Source: an uncultured Pseudomonadota bacterium (GTDB lineage: Bacteria; Pseudomonadota; Gammaproteobacteria; Xanthomonadales; Ahniellaceae). From it: a DNA stretch of 8,901 bases. The number at the start of each line of letters is the position of its first letter. Positions within the stretch are counted from its first letter, which is position 1. The DNA lies in the NCBI GenBank assembly GCA_937996755.1, contig CALKUS010000073.1, positions 1 to 8,901 of the forward strand, given 5' to 3'. The notes beneath the pieces are model-generated. The model was not told where the DNA came from and ran no database searches. It saw only the letters and a program-made list of their open reading frames with translations. Positions 1 to 6,666 of this stretch are shown piece after piece. Made by a program: the position numbers and the translations under genes.

Positions 1-53
1 CTTTCGCCACTACCCCCTCAAGATAGCGTGTCTACCAATTTCACCACGTCGGC
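1..53 (-). tRNA. tRNA-Leu (anticodon GAG), 3' part cut off by the window edge
   Basis: Read on the minus strand from position 53, this gives a leucine tRNA 5' half. It shows the acceptor strand GCCGACG, T8, a D arm containing AAATTGGTAGA, a five-pair anticodon stem (CTATC with GGTAG, one U-G pair) and the seven-base loop TTGAGGG with anticodon GAG. The long variable arm begins (TGGCGAAAG) before the window ends, so the T arm and 3' acceptor strand are missing. It differs little from the E. coli tRNA-Leu(GAG) as I remember it. A tRNA-Leu just after secG and before the nuo operon is a known arrangement in beta- and gammaproteobacteria. The next genes beyond the window are therefore probably nuoA onward, which is inference. 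Confidence 0.93.
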
Positions 54-108
54 AAACGTCAGCAATCGCTCGGGTGGCGTGAGGAAGCGACACCCTTTGT
101 GGCGCGGG

Positions 109-114
109 ATTCTA
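109..114 (-). promoter_or_regulatory. candidate -10 box of the tRNA-Leu promoter
   Basis: The minus strand reads GCTAGAATCCCGC here. The hexamer TAGAAT matches the sigma-70 -10 consensus at five of six positions and is followed by a GC-rich discriminator, as expected for stable-RNA promoters. It lies about 55 bases upstream of the tRNA 5' end, giving a short leader for RNase P. No convincing -35 hexamer sits 16-18 bases upstream. A 14-bp perfect palindrome (115-128) occupies the spacer instead. The call is therefore tentative, and the tRNA could also be read through from secG. Confidence 0.38.
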
Positions 115-154
115 GCGGCAATTGCCGCGCCGACCCGACGCCAAAGCGATGCCG

Positions 155-176
155 GCGGGCCAGCGGCGAAGCCCGC
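155..176 (-). terminator. weak GC hairpin just after secG
   Basis: A six-pair GC stem (GCGGGC with GCCCGC) encloses a 10-base loop and begins 9 bases past the secG stop codon. There is no U tract after it (CGGCATCGCTTT follows), so it is not a standard intrinsic terminator. It could stabilise the mRNA 3' end or be chance in GC-rich DNA. Confidence 0.2.
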
Positions 177-184
177 GCACCGCG

Positions 185-607
185 CTATTTCGAAGCGCTG
201 GCGGGCGGCGTTGCAGGCGCAGGAATCGGTGCAGGAATCGGTGCCGGCACGGCCGCCGCAGCGGATGCGGCCGCAGCCGGGATCTGCGCCGCCGGCGCGG
301 GCGCGCTGGCCGCGGGAGCGGCGCGATCGAGCACGCTGCCGCCGCTGCCCAGCGCTGCGCCGGAACGGCCCGCGTTCGAGCCGAAGGCCAGCGCCAGCGT
401 GCAGGCAAAGAACACGGCCGCGCAGGCCGCCGTCGAGCGCGACAGGAAGTTCGCGCTGCCGCTGGCGCCGAACAGGCTGCCCGAAGCACCGCTGCCGAAC
501 GACGCGCCCATGTCGGCGCCCTTGCCATGCTGGATCAGCACCAGGCCGATCATCGCCAGCGCGGCGATCAGCTGTAGGACCAGTAGCACGGAGTTCCAGA
601 TCTGCAT
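185..607 (-). CDS. secG: SecG, protein-export translocase subunit
   Basis: This is the small inner-membrane subunit of the SecYEG channel, which assists SecA-driven export of unfolded proteins. The product is 140 residues. The first transmembrane helix spans about residues 3-25. It is followed by the family signature QHGKGADMGASFGSGASGSLFG (about 26-47, given in part) and SANFLSR, and then by a second helix at about 57-77. From about residue 78 comes a flexible Ala/Pro-rich tail ending in PAPIPAPI and PASASK, longer than the E. coli tail. I chose the ATG at 607 because it puts the first helix at the N-terminus as in other SecG proteins. An in-frame start eight codons upstream (631) is possible, and the ribosome site before 607 (AAAGAC) is weak. 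It lies 43 bp after tpiA and before tRNA-Leu, the usual tpiA-secG-tRNA order. The phrase ANFLSRSTA and the long A/P tail look betaproteobacterial to me. Confidence 0.95.
   Translation of the reverse strand: MQIWNSVLLVLQLIAALAMIGLVLIQHGKGADMGASFGSGASGSLFGASGSANFLSRSTAACAAVFFACTLALAFGSNAGRSGAALGSGGSVLDRAAPAASAPAPAAQIPAAAASAAAAVPAPIPAPIPAPATPPASASK
219..242 (-). repeat. two tandem 12-bp units within secG
   Basis: The plus-strand unit GCAGGAATCGGT occurs twice head to tail and encodes the PAPI-PAPI repeat at residues 121-128 of the SecG tail. It is a likely slippage site in a low-complexity segment with no expected structural role. Confidence 0.8.
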
Positions 608-650
608 GTTGTCTTTCGCTGTGGGAAGCAATGCCGCGGCGTGGCCGCCC

Positions 651-1397
651 TCAGGCGGCGGCGCGGCAGATGGCGACGAAATCGGCGGCCTTCAACGCCG
701 CACCGCCGACCAGGGCGCCGTCGATGTCGTCTTGTGCGAACAATGCGGCCGCGTTGTCGGGCTTGACGCTGCCGCCGTAGAGGATCTTCATGCGCGCCGC
801 ATGCGGCGTGGCCGCGTGCAACTGCGCGCGCAGCAACCGGTGCACCTGCTGCGCCTGCTCGGGCGTGGCGCTCAGCCCGGTGCCGATGGCCCACACGGGT
901 TCGTAGGCGACGACCATCTCGGACGCGCAGTGCGCCAAGGTGTGGATCACCGCCGACAGCTGGCGCTTGACCACCTCGTCGGTGTGCCCGGCCTCGCGCT
1001 GCCCGAGCGTCTCGCCCACACACACGATCGGGGTCACGCCGCTGGCCAGCGCCGCCTTGGCCTTGTCGGCCACCAGTTGTTCGGACTCGCCATGCATGGC
1101 ACGGCGCTCCGAATGGCCGACGATCACATAACGACAGCCGAACTCGGCCAGCATGCCGGCCGACACCTCGCCGGTGTAGGCGCCCTGCTTGTGCACCGAG
1201 CAGTCCTGCGCACCCCAGCGCAGGTCCGAGCCGGCCAAGCTGACCGCCGTGTCCGACAGGTACGGAAACGGCACGCACACCGCCACGTCGGCGGCATAGG
1301 GGCGCGCGCCCACGATGCCGGCCAGCAACTCGGCGTTGGCCGCACGGCTGCCGTGCATCTTCCAGTTGCCGACGATCAGCTTGTGCGCTTCGCTCAT
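651..1397 (-). CDS. tpiA: triosephosphate isomerase
   Basis: This enzyme interconverts dihydroxyacetone phosphate and glyceraldehyde 3-phosphate in glycolysis and gluconeogenesis. It is a cytosolic, usually dimeric, TIM-barrel protein. The 248-residue product is full length for the family. All catalytic elements are visible: N11 and K13 in GNWKMHGS, H95 and E97 in VIVGHSERR, the general base E166 in [11 protein letters not shown] with the flexible lid loop after it, and the phosphate-binding YGGSVKP at about 207-213. The ATG at 1397 is chosen because GNWKM must lie near the N-terminus, and because GGAG (1407-1404) sits 6 bases upstream. An in-frame start at 1418 would add seven residues without better support. 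The gene is 64 bp after the quinone oxidoreductase and 43 bp before secG, so one transcript is likely. Its start overlaps the stop of a possible 20-codon reading frame. Confidence 0.97.
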   Translation of the reverse strand: MSEAHKLIVGNWKMHGSRAANAELLAGIVGARPYAADVAVCVPFPYLSDTAVSLAGSDLRWGAQDCSVHKQGAYTGEVSAGMLAEFGCRYVIVGHSERRAMHGESEQLVADKAKAALASGVTPIVCVGETLGQREAGHTDEVVKRQLSAVIHTLAHCASEMVVAYEPVWAIGTGLSATPEQAQQVHRLLRAQLHAATPHAARMKILYGGSVKPDNAAALFAQDDIDGALVGGAALKAADFVAICRAAA

Positions 1398-1456
1398 GGC
1401 CTTCTCCAGTCGTCGCACAGCGCCGCCGCGATGGCATCGCGCCGCAGCGTGCGCAT
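1394..1456 (-). CDS. possible 20-residue leader peptide coupled to tpiA
   Basis: In the gap between the quinone oxidoreductase and tpiA, an ATG at 1456 opens a 20-codon frame ([20 protein letters not shown]). Its TGA stop overlaps the tpiA start codon as ATGA. An AAGGTG stretch at the end of the oxidoreductase gene could serve as its ribosome site. The tpiA ribosome site (GGAG, 1407-1404) lies inside this frame, so ribosomes finishing it could restart on tpiA. I know no family with this sequence. In GC-rich DNA, a 20-codon open frame arises easily by chance. Conservation of the frame would decide it. Confidence 0.22.
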   Translation of the reverse strand: MRTLRRDAIAAALCDDWRRP

Positions 1457-1461
1457 ATCAC

Positions 1462-2457
1462 TCACACCTTCGTCCAGTCGAGCACGATCTTGCCCACGTG
1501 CACGCTCGATTCCATCAGCGCATGGGCCTGCGCGGCTTGCGCGGCGGCAAACACGGTGTGGATCACCGGGCGCACCCTGCCGGATTCGATCAGCGGCCAC
1601 ACGCGCTCGCGCAACTCGTGCGCGATCGCCGTCTTGTACGCAATGGAGCGCGGCCGCAAAGTGCTGCCGATGATCGCCAGCCGCTTGCGCAGCAGCGCAC
1701 CCGCGTCGAGCGCGGCCTGGGTGCCGCCTTGCACCGCGATCAGCGCGAGGCGGCCGTCCTCGGCCAGGCATTCGACCTCGCGCGCGATGTAGCCGCCACC
1801 GACCATGTCGAGCACCACGTCGACGCCGCGCCCGCGCGTGAAACGCTGGACCTCGGCGGCGAAGTCCTGCGTACGGTAGTTGACCGCGTGGTCGGCCCCC
1901 TGCTGCACGCACGCCGCGCATTTGTCGTCGCTGCCCGCGGTGACGATGACGGTCGCGCCGAAGGCCTTGGCCAGGTGGATCGCGGTGACGCCGATGCCGC
2001 TCGAGCCGCCCTGCACCAGCAGCGTCTGCCCGCGCTGCAGCCGCGCGTTGAGGAACACGTTCTGCCACACGGTGAAGAAGGTCTCGGGCAGCGCCGCCGC
2101 TTCGATGTCGCTCAGGCCCTTGGGCACCGGCAGACACTGGCCGGCCGGCGCCACACACAGCTGCGCGTAGCCGCCGCCGGCGACCAGCGCACAGACGCGG
2201 TCGCCCGGCTTGAAGCCGGCCGCGGCCATCGCCGAGGTGTCGCCACCGACGATCGTTCCCGCCACCTCCAGGCCCGGCAGATCGGACGCCCCCGCCGGCG
2301 GCGGATAGGCACCCTTGCGCTGCAGCACGTCCGGGCGGTTCACGCCCGAGGCCGTGACGGCGATCAGCAGTTCGCCGGCCCTGGGCACCGGGTCGGGCCG
2401 CTGCACAGCCACCAGCACCTCGGGCCCGCCCGGCTGGCGAATCTCAATGGCGCGCAT
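1462..2457 (-). CDS. NAD(P)H quinone oxidoreductase, PIG3/MDR family
   Basis: The 331-residue product is a zinc-free medium-chain dehydrogenase/reductase of the quinone oxidoreductase (PIG3-like) group. Such enzymes transfer electrons from NADPH to quinones or related carbonyl compounds in the cytosol. The N-terminal GroES-like fold covers about residues 1-120 and includes SGVNRPDVLQRKGAYPPP (38-55), typical of the PIG3 subgroup. PETFFTVWQNVF (124-135) follows. The Rossmann nucleotide-binding loop is VQGGSSGIG (148-156). No catalytic zinc cysteine/histidine set is evident. The ATG at 2457 has a strong ribosome site, AAGGAG, 5 bases upstream. The gene begins 30 bp after pnp and is followed by tpiA. 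The order pnp-quinone oxidoreductase-tpiA-secG is, to my knowledge, characteristic of Burkholderiales. The physiological substrate cannot be read from sequence, and I give no symbol because qor is used for several paralogues. Confidence 0.9.
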   Translation of the reverse strand: MRAIEIRQPGGPEVLVAVQRPDPVPRAGELLIAVTASGVNRPDVLQRKGAYPPPAGASDLPGLEVAGTIVGGDTSAMAAAGFKPGDRVCALVAGGGYAQLCVAPAGQCLPVPKGLSDIEAAALPETFFTVWQNVFLNARLQRGQTLLVQGGSSGIGVTAIHLAKAFGATVIVTAGSDDKCAACVQQGADHAVNYRTQDFAAEVQRFTRGRGVDVVLDMVGGGYIAREVECLAEDGRLALIAVQGGTQAALDAGALLRKRLAIIGSTLRPRSIAYKTAIAHELRERVWPLIESGRVRPVIHTVFAAAQAAQAHALMESSVHVGKIVLDWTKV

Positions 2458-2487
2458 GCTCGCTCCTTGGCCGGGCCACCGGGCGGT

Positions 2488-4746
2488 TCAGTCGCGCGAG
2501 CTGTTATCGGCTTCGACCGCGGCGGCGGCCGGCGCCTCGGCGGCGGGCTCACGCTCGCGGTCACCACGCTCACGGCGCGGCCCACGATCGCCACGATCGC
2601 CACGATCGCCACGATCGCGCCGCGGCCCGCGTTCACGCTCTTCTTCCATGCCCTCGGGCCGCTCGAGCAGGGCCTTCATCGACAGCTTGATGCGGCCCTT
2701 CTCGTCGGTCTCGAGCACCTTGACCTTGACCACCTGGCCTTCCTTCAGGAAGTCCTCGACCTTCTCCACGCGCTGGTGCGCGATCTGGCTGATGTGCAGC
2801 AGCCCGTCCTTGCCCGGCAGGATGTTGACCAGCGCGCCGAAGTCCAGGATCTTGGTGATCGGGCCTTCGTAAACCTTGCCGACTTCGGCCTCGGCGGTGA
2901 TCTCGGTGATGCGCTTCTTCGCGAACTCGGCCTTGTCGGCGTCGGTCGAGGCGATGGTGATCGTGCCGTCCTCGCCGATGTCGATGGTGCAGCCGGTTTC
3001 TTCGGTCAGCGCGCGGATCACCGCACCGCCCTTGCCGATCACGTCGCGGATCTTCTCCGGGTTGATCTTCATCGTGTACAGGCGCGGCGCGAACTGCGAG
3101 ACCTCGGTCTTCGCGCCGCCCATCGCCTCGACCATCTTGCCGAGGATGTGCATGCGGGCTTCCTTGGCCTGCGCCAGCGCGACCTGCATGATCTCCTTGG
3201 TGATGCCCTGGATCTTGATGTCCATCTGCAGCGCGGTGATGCCGCTGGAGGTGCCGGCCACCTTGAAGTCCATGTCGCCGAGGTGATCCTCGTCGCCGAG
3301 GATGTCGGAGAGCACGGCGAACTTGTCGCCTTCCTTGATCAGGCCCATCGCGATGCCTGCCACCGGCGCCTTGATCGGCACGCCGGCGTCCATCAGCGCG
3401 AGCGAGGAGCCGCAGACCGACGCCATCGACGAAGAACCGTTCGACTCGGTGATCTCGGAGACCACGCGGACGACGTACGGGAACTCTTCCATCGACGGCA
3501 TCACGGCCTGCACGCCGCGACGCGCGAGGCGGCCGTGGCCGATCTCGCGGCGCTTCGGCGCCAGCATGTTGCTGATCTCGCCGACGGAGAACGGCGGGAA
3601 GTTGTAGTGGAACAGGAACGTGTCCTTCGACTCGCCCTCGACCGCGTCGATGATCTGCGAGTCGCGGCCCGTGCCGAGCGTCGTCGTCACGATGGCCTGC
3701 GTCTCGCCACGCGTGAACAGCGACGAGCCGTGCGTGCGCGGCAGGACGCCGACGCGAACGGCGATCGGGCGCACGGTGGAAAGGTCGCGGCCGTCGATAC
3801 GGACCTTCGTGTCGAGCACGGACTGGCGCATCGTCGAATACTCGAGCTCGCCGAATTCCTTGCCGACCATCATGTCGGTCCAGCCCGACGCCTCGTACTG
3901 CGGCTTCAGCGCTTCGATCACTTCCTTCTTGAGCGCGGAAATCGTGTCGCGGCGCTGCGCCTTCTCGCGGATCGTGTAGGCCTTGCCGAGGCGGTCGTTC
4001 AGCGCCTTCGCGATGGCCTGCACGAGCGCGTCGTTGCGCGTCGGTGCGGACCACGTGAACGCCTTGATGCCGGCTTCCTTCGCGAACTCGTTCACCGCGT
4101 TGATCACGGCCTGCATCTCGCGATGGCCGTGCATGACGGCGCCGAGCATCACGTCCTCGGGAAGCACCTTCGCTTCCGACTCCACCATCAGCACCGCGTT
4201 CTGCGTGCCGGCGACGACGAGGTCGAGCTGCGAATCGGCGAGCTCCGTGCGCGACGGGTTCAGCAGGTACTTGCCGTTCGCGTAGCCGACGCGCGCTGCG
4301 CCGATCGGGCCCTTGAACGGGATGCCGGAGATCGCGAGCGCGGCGGACGCGCCGATCATCGCCGGGATGTCGCCGTCGATTTCCGGGTTCATGGACATGA
4401 CCGTGGCCATGACCTGGACTTCGTGACGGAAGTCCTCCGGGAACAGCGGGCGGATCGGGCGATCGATGAGGCGCGACGTGAGCGTCTCGCGCTCGGTCGG
4501 GCGGCCTTCGCGCTTGAAGAACCCGCCGGGGATGCGGCCGCCGGCGTAGAACTTCTCCATGTAGTGCACGGACAGCGGGAAGAAGTCCTTCCCTTCGAGG
4601 GGCTTCGCCGAGCCCACCACCGTCACCAGCACCACCGTGCCGGCCATGTGCACCATCACGGCACCAGACGCTTGACGGGCAACCTCACCCGTTTCCAGCG
4701 TGACGTCGTGGTTGCCGTACTTGAACGTCTTGGTCGTCTTCGCCAC
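2488..4746 (-). CDS. pnp: polyribonucleotide nucleotidyltransferase (PNPase), probably chimeric
   Basis: PNPase degrades RNA 3' to 5' by phosphorolysis as a trimer and is part of the RNA degradosome in many bacteria. The 752-residue product is longer than E. coli PNPase (711). Domains in order: first RNase PH-like core (about 1-220, with [18 protein letters not shown]), an alpha-helical linker, the second RNase PH core (about 310-545), a KH domain with GKGG at 571-574, an S1 domain from about 623 to 692, and an R/G/D/E-rich tail. The active-site residues D487, D493 and K495 are present in [12 protein letters not shown]. The start is GTG at 4746, supported by AAAGGA (4760-4755) 8 bases upstream and by the family start MAK-TKTF. 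The frame is intact. However, residues 1 to about 460 look gammaproteobacterial, while residues from about 515 to the end look betaproteobacterial ([21 protein letters not shown]). Threonine codon use flips as well. It is probably co-transcribed with rpsO, 26 bp upstream. Confidence 0.95.
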   Translation of the reverse strand: MAKTTKTFKYGNHDVTLETGEVARQASGAVMVHMAGTVVLVTVVGSAKPLEGKDFFPLSVHYMEKFYAGGRIPGGFFKREGRPTERETLTSRLIDRPIRPLFPEDFRHEVQVMATVMSMNPEIDGDIPAMIGASAALAISGIPFKGPIGAARVGYANGKYLLNPSRTELADSQLDLVVAGTQNAVLMVESEAKVLPEDVMLGAVMHGHREMQAVINAVNEFAKEAGIKAFTWSAPTRNDALVQAIAKALNDRLGKAYTIREKAQRRDTISALKKEVIEALKPQYEASGWTDMMVGKEFGELEYSTMRQSVLDTKVRIDGRDLSTVRPIAVRVGVLPRTHGSSLFTRGETQAIVTTTLGTGRDSQIIDAVEGESKDTFLFHYNFPPFSVGEISNMLAPKRREIGHGRLARRGVQAVMPSMEEFPYVVRVVSEITESNGSSSMASVCGSSLALMDAGVPIKAPVAGIAMGLIKEGDKFAVLSDILGDEDHLGDMDFKVAGTSSGITALQMDIKIQGITKEIMQVALAQAKEARMHILGKMVEAMGGAKTEVSQFAPRLYTMKINPEKIRDVIGKGGAVIRALTEETGCTIDIGEDGTITIASTDADKAEFAKKRITEITAEAEVGKVYEGPITKILDFGALVNILPGKDGLLHISQIAHQRVEKVEDFLKEGQVVKVKVLETDEKGRIKLSMKALLERPEGMEEERERGPRRDRGDRGDRGDRGPRRERGDREREPAAEAPAAAAVEADNSSRD
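2582..2617 (-). repeat. four tandem 9-bp units in the pnp tail
   Basis: The plus-strand unit CCACGATCG is repeated four times without error. On the coding strand this gives consecutive Gly-Asp-Arg triplets in the tail of PNPase, beyond the S1 domain. R/G-rich tails often contact RNA or partner proteins. Perfect 9-bp units suggest that copy number may vary by slippage without disturbing the frame. Confidence 0.9.
3205..3375. other. probable junction between two lineages inside pnp
   Basis: Upstream in the gene, to about 3370, the protein has gamma-type residues ([20 protein letters not shown]; the beta form I recall is [20 protein letters not shown]). Downstream, from about 3120 onward, it follows beta-type PNPase ([17 protein letters not shown], then the beta-type S1 domain). 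Between them lies the nearly invariant block [19 protein letters not shown] (3243-3308), where two lineages would share long nucleotide identity. The seam cannot be fixed to a base by eye. The range given is where diagnostic residues stop on one side and have not yet begun on the other. Confidence 0.6.
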
Positions 4747-4754
4747 TGATCGAT

Positions 4755-4760
4755 TCCTTT
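4755..4760 (-). promoter_or_regulatory. ribosome binding site of pnp (GTG start)
   Basis: AAAGGA on the minus strand lies 8 bases before the GTG at 4746. It decides the start, since there is no ATG nearby that would preserve the family N-terminus. Confidence 0.75.
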
Positions 4761-4772
4761 CCGTGCGAACCG

Positions 4773-5042
<270 letters not shown>

Positions 5043-5066
5043 TTTTAGAACCCCAGAAACGAACGC

Positions 5067-5100
5067 GAGGCCCAAGTGCGGAACTGCACTCGCCAGCCTC
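5067..5100 (-). promoter_or_regulatory. nested hairpin in the rpsO mRNA leader, possible S15 operator
   Basis: On the minus strand, an outer stem GAGGC/GCCTC (5100-5096 with 5071-5067) encloses an inner stem AGTGC/GCACT (5090-5086 with 5079-5075) closed by a six-base loop. An asymmetric internal loop lies between the two stems. The structure ends 24 bases before the rpsO start codon, in the 5' leader predicted from the promoter at 5134-5163. S15 is known to bind unrelated leader structures in different bacteria to repress itself. Assigning this hairpin to that role is inference from position. Confidence 0.35.
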
Positions 5101-5133
5101 GTCGTGTTGGCGTATGGAAATTGGAAGCCGCGC

Positions 5134-5163
5134 ATTGTAGCCCGCGAATTGCTGGAGCGACAA
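5134..5163 (-). promoter_or_regulatory. sigma-70-type promoter for rpsO-pnp
   Basis: The minus strand carries TTGTCG (5163-5158) and TACAAT (5139-5134) separated by 18 bases. TACAAT matches the -10 consensus at five of six positions, and the -35 box matches at four of six. Transcription would start near 5127, giving a leader of about 85 nt before rpsO. It lies in the only gap longer than 200 bp in the cluster, where rpsO is known to have its own promoter in E. coli. Confidence 0.7.
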
Positions 5164-5222
5164 CTGCTTGGACCGCCGGGACCGCTCCGGAAGCCCGTGG
5201 CAGCGCGCTTCGGGGCGCGACC

Positions 5223-5267
5223 GAGCGGCCCTCCCGCAGCGCCCCGTTCGCGGCGCCGAGGCCGCTC
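5223..5267 (-). repeat. inverted repeat just after truB
   Basis: An 8-bp perfect inverted repeat (GAGCGGCC at 5223-5230 and GGCCGCTC at 5260-5267) encloses a second 5-bp stem (GCGCC at 5239-5243 and GGCGC at 5252-5256). It starts 9 bases past the truB stop. The RNA would fold into a strong hairpin, but no U tract follows. It may protect the truB mRNA end or slow polymerase before the rpsO promoter; a standard intrinsic terminator is not supported. Confidence 0.45.
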
Positions 5268-5276
5268 CCGCCGCGA

Positions 5277-6170
5277 TCAATCGCGGTCGAAAACGAAGAC
5301 ACGGGTCGGCCGCACGATGCCGTCGCCGGTTCGTTCTCCGAGGGCGGCAAGGCGGCCCAGGTCGTCGTACACGCGGCAGCGGCCGGTCCAGGTTTCCTCG
5401 AGGCGGGTGTTCGAGTGGCCATGGCGCAGGCGCCCGGATTCCGCCGGGTCCAGGTCCACCCGCGGCCAGCCCTGCAGCGCGGCGTCGATGGGCAGCAGCA
5501 GGCCCGGGCCGTTGCCCGCCGCGACGGCGGCTTCGAGCGCGTCGAGCGTGACCATGGGCTCGGCCTCGAACGGCTCGACCCAGGTGCGCCGCAACCCGCC
5601 GAGGTGCGCGCCGCAGCCGATCGCGGCGCCGAGGTCGGTCGCGATGCTGCGGATGTAGGTGCCGGTGCCGCAGGTGACGCGCAGGTCGAGCGTGTCGACG
5701 CCGCGACCGAGCAGCTCGATGGATTCGACGAGCACTTCGCGCTCGGGCACCACCACGTCCTCGCCGCGGCGCGCCAGCTTGTACAACGGTACGCCGTCGC
5801 GCTTCAGCGCGGAATACGCGGGCGGACGCTGGCGGATCGTGCCGGTGAAGCGCGCGAGCAGTGCGACCAGTTCGTCGTCCGACAGCGGTGGGACGGGATG
5901 CGTGGCCGTGACCGCGCCTTCCGCGTCGGCCGTGGTCGTCGTGGCCCCGAGCTTCACGTGCGCGTCGTAACGCTTGCGGTTGCCGAGCAGCAGGCCGGCG
6001 ACCTTCGTCGCCTCGCCGAAGCACAGCGGCAGCATGCCGGTGGCGAGCGGGTCGAGGCTGCCGGTGTGGCCGGCCTTCTTCACGCCGAGCAGGCGCTTCG
6101 CGCGGGACAGCGCCTGGTTCGAGGAGAGCCCGAGCGGTTTGTCGAGCAAAAGGATGCCGTTGACCGCCAT
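5277..6170 (-). CDS. truB: tRNA pseudouridine(55) synthase
   Basis: TruB converts U55 in the T loop of tRNAs to pseudouridine and also helps tRNA fold. The product is 297 residues, near the family length (E. coli 314). Visible motifs are NGILLLDKPLGLSSN at the N-terminus (residues 4-18), the catalytic block GHTGSLDPLATG with the nucleophile D40, FGEATKVAGLLL, the RY-containing substrate segment at about 67-68, and GTGTYIRSIATDLG. A C-terminal PUA-like segment follows. The ATG at 6170 is chosen because it gives MAVNGILLLDKP, matching the family. The open frame continues upstream only through the REP-like repeat. The ribosome site is weak (GGTGGGG). The phrases GSLDPLATGMLPLCFGEATK and CGAHLGGLRR resemble Lysobacterales TruB as I recall it. 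It lies after rbfA in the usual infB-rbfA-truB order. Confidence 0.97.
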   Translation of the reverse strand: MAVNGILLLDKPLGLSSNQALSRAKRLLGVKKAGHTGSLDPLATGMLPLCFGEATKVAGLLLGNRKRYDAHVKLGATTTTADAEGAVTATHPVPPLSDDELVALLARFTGTIRQRPPAYSALKRDGVPLYKLARRGEDVVVPEREVLVESIELLGRGVDTLDLRVTCGTGTYIRSIATDLGAAIGCGAHLGGLRRTWVEPFEAEPMVTLDALEAAVAAGNGPGLLLPIDAALQGWPRVDLDPAESGRLRHGHSNTRLEETWTGRCRVYDDLGRLAALGERTGDGIVRPTRVFVFDRD

Positions 6171-6183
6171 CGCCCCACCATCC

Positions 6184-6270
6184 GTCATTCCCGCGAAGGC
6201 GGGAATCCATCGTCGTACAACATCCGAAAGAGCGAAGAGCAACATGGATTCCCGCCTTCGCGGGAATGAC
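6184..6270. repeat. REP-like element, 27-bp inverted pair
   Basis: Two perfect 27-bp copies face each other (6184-6210 and 6244-6270), separated by 33 bp. Each copy contains its own palindrome, ATTCCCGCGAAGGCGGGAAT, an 8-bp stem with a GAAG loop. This matches the widespread intergenic REP-like family whose accidental translation gives 'FPRRRES' and 'WIPAFAGMT' peptides in many proteobacterial genomes. It fills most of the 110-bp gap between rbfA and truB. Transcribed from the minus strand, it would form a large hairpin between the two messages. Confidence 0.9.
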
Positions 6271-6280
6271 GAAAACAGGG

Positions 6281-6646
6281 TCAAGCCCCGTCGTCGGGCT
6301 TCACCGGGTTCTCGCGCAGCAACTGGTCGATGCGCTCGCCCTTGTCGACGGAGTCGTCGTACTTGAAGTGCAGCTCCGGAACCTGGCGCAGCTTCATGTT
6401 GCGCGAGAGCTCGCGGCGGAATTCCTTCGCGGCCTCGTTCAGCAGCTTCACCGCCGGCGCCGCCTGGTCGGGCAGCAGCGCGGTGACCCAGACGTTGGCG
6501 TGCGCCATGTCGCGCGTGACTTCCACGTCCGACACCGACACCGAAGGCAGCGCGTGGTCGCGCACCGCCTCGTGGACGAGCACCGCCACTTCGCGACGCA
6601 GCTCGGCCGCGACGCGCGTGGAGCGGTGGTATTCCTTGTGCGACAT
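6281..6646 (-). CDS. rbfA: 30S ribosome-binding factor A
   Basis: RbfA is a small KH-fold protein that binds immature 30S subunits, helps process the 5' end of 16S rRNA and supports growth in the cold. The product is 121 residues, close to family length. It begins MSHKEYHRSTRVAAELRREV, continues with VTRDMAHANVWVTALL (the conserved strand with the 'S/TRD-A-V-VT' pattern), and has KLRQVPELHFKYDDSVDKGERID, the family's PEL-F-D-S-G signature, near the C-terminus. The ATG at 6646 fits the family start, although no good ribosome site is seen. An in-frame TTG at 6688 would add 14 unlike residues. It lies 118 bp after infB and 110 bp before truB, unusually loose for this cluster, because both gaps hold inverted repeats. 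Confidence 0.96.
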   Translation of the reverse strand: MSHKEYHRSTRVAAELRREVAVLVHEAVRDHALPSVSVSDVEVTRDMAHANVWVTALLPDQAAPAVKLLNEAAKEFRRELSRNMKLRQVPELHFKYDDSVDKGERIDQLLRENPVKPDDGA

Positions 6647-6666
6647 GTCGAATGCGGTCAGCCGGG

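Noticed and set aside
99..1673. A 524-codon plus-strand frame over secG and tpiA
   Set aside because: It lies antisense to two clear genes and its peptide has no family features; GC-rich shadow.
1315..4749. A 1,144-codon open frame on the plus strand across the oxidoreductase and pnp genes
   Set aside because: It is a mirror of GC-rich codon use in genes on the other strand; the peptide is low-complexity His/Arg/Asp/Leu with no recognisable fold, while the minus-strand genes have full family motifs.
5076..6269. A 397-codon plus-strand frame over truB
   Set aside because: It is antisense to truB, whose catalytic motifs are intact, and runs through the REP-like repeat at its end.
6171..6284. 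An N-terminal extension of TruB starting at 6284
   Set aside because: The added peptide is the translation of the REP-like repeat (FPRRRES and WIPAFAGMT), a well-known annotation artefact; the ATG at 6170 gives the family N-terminus.
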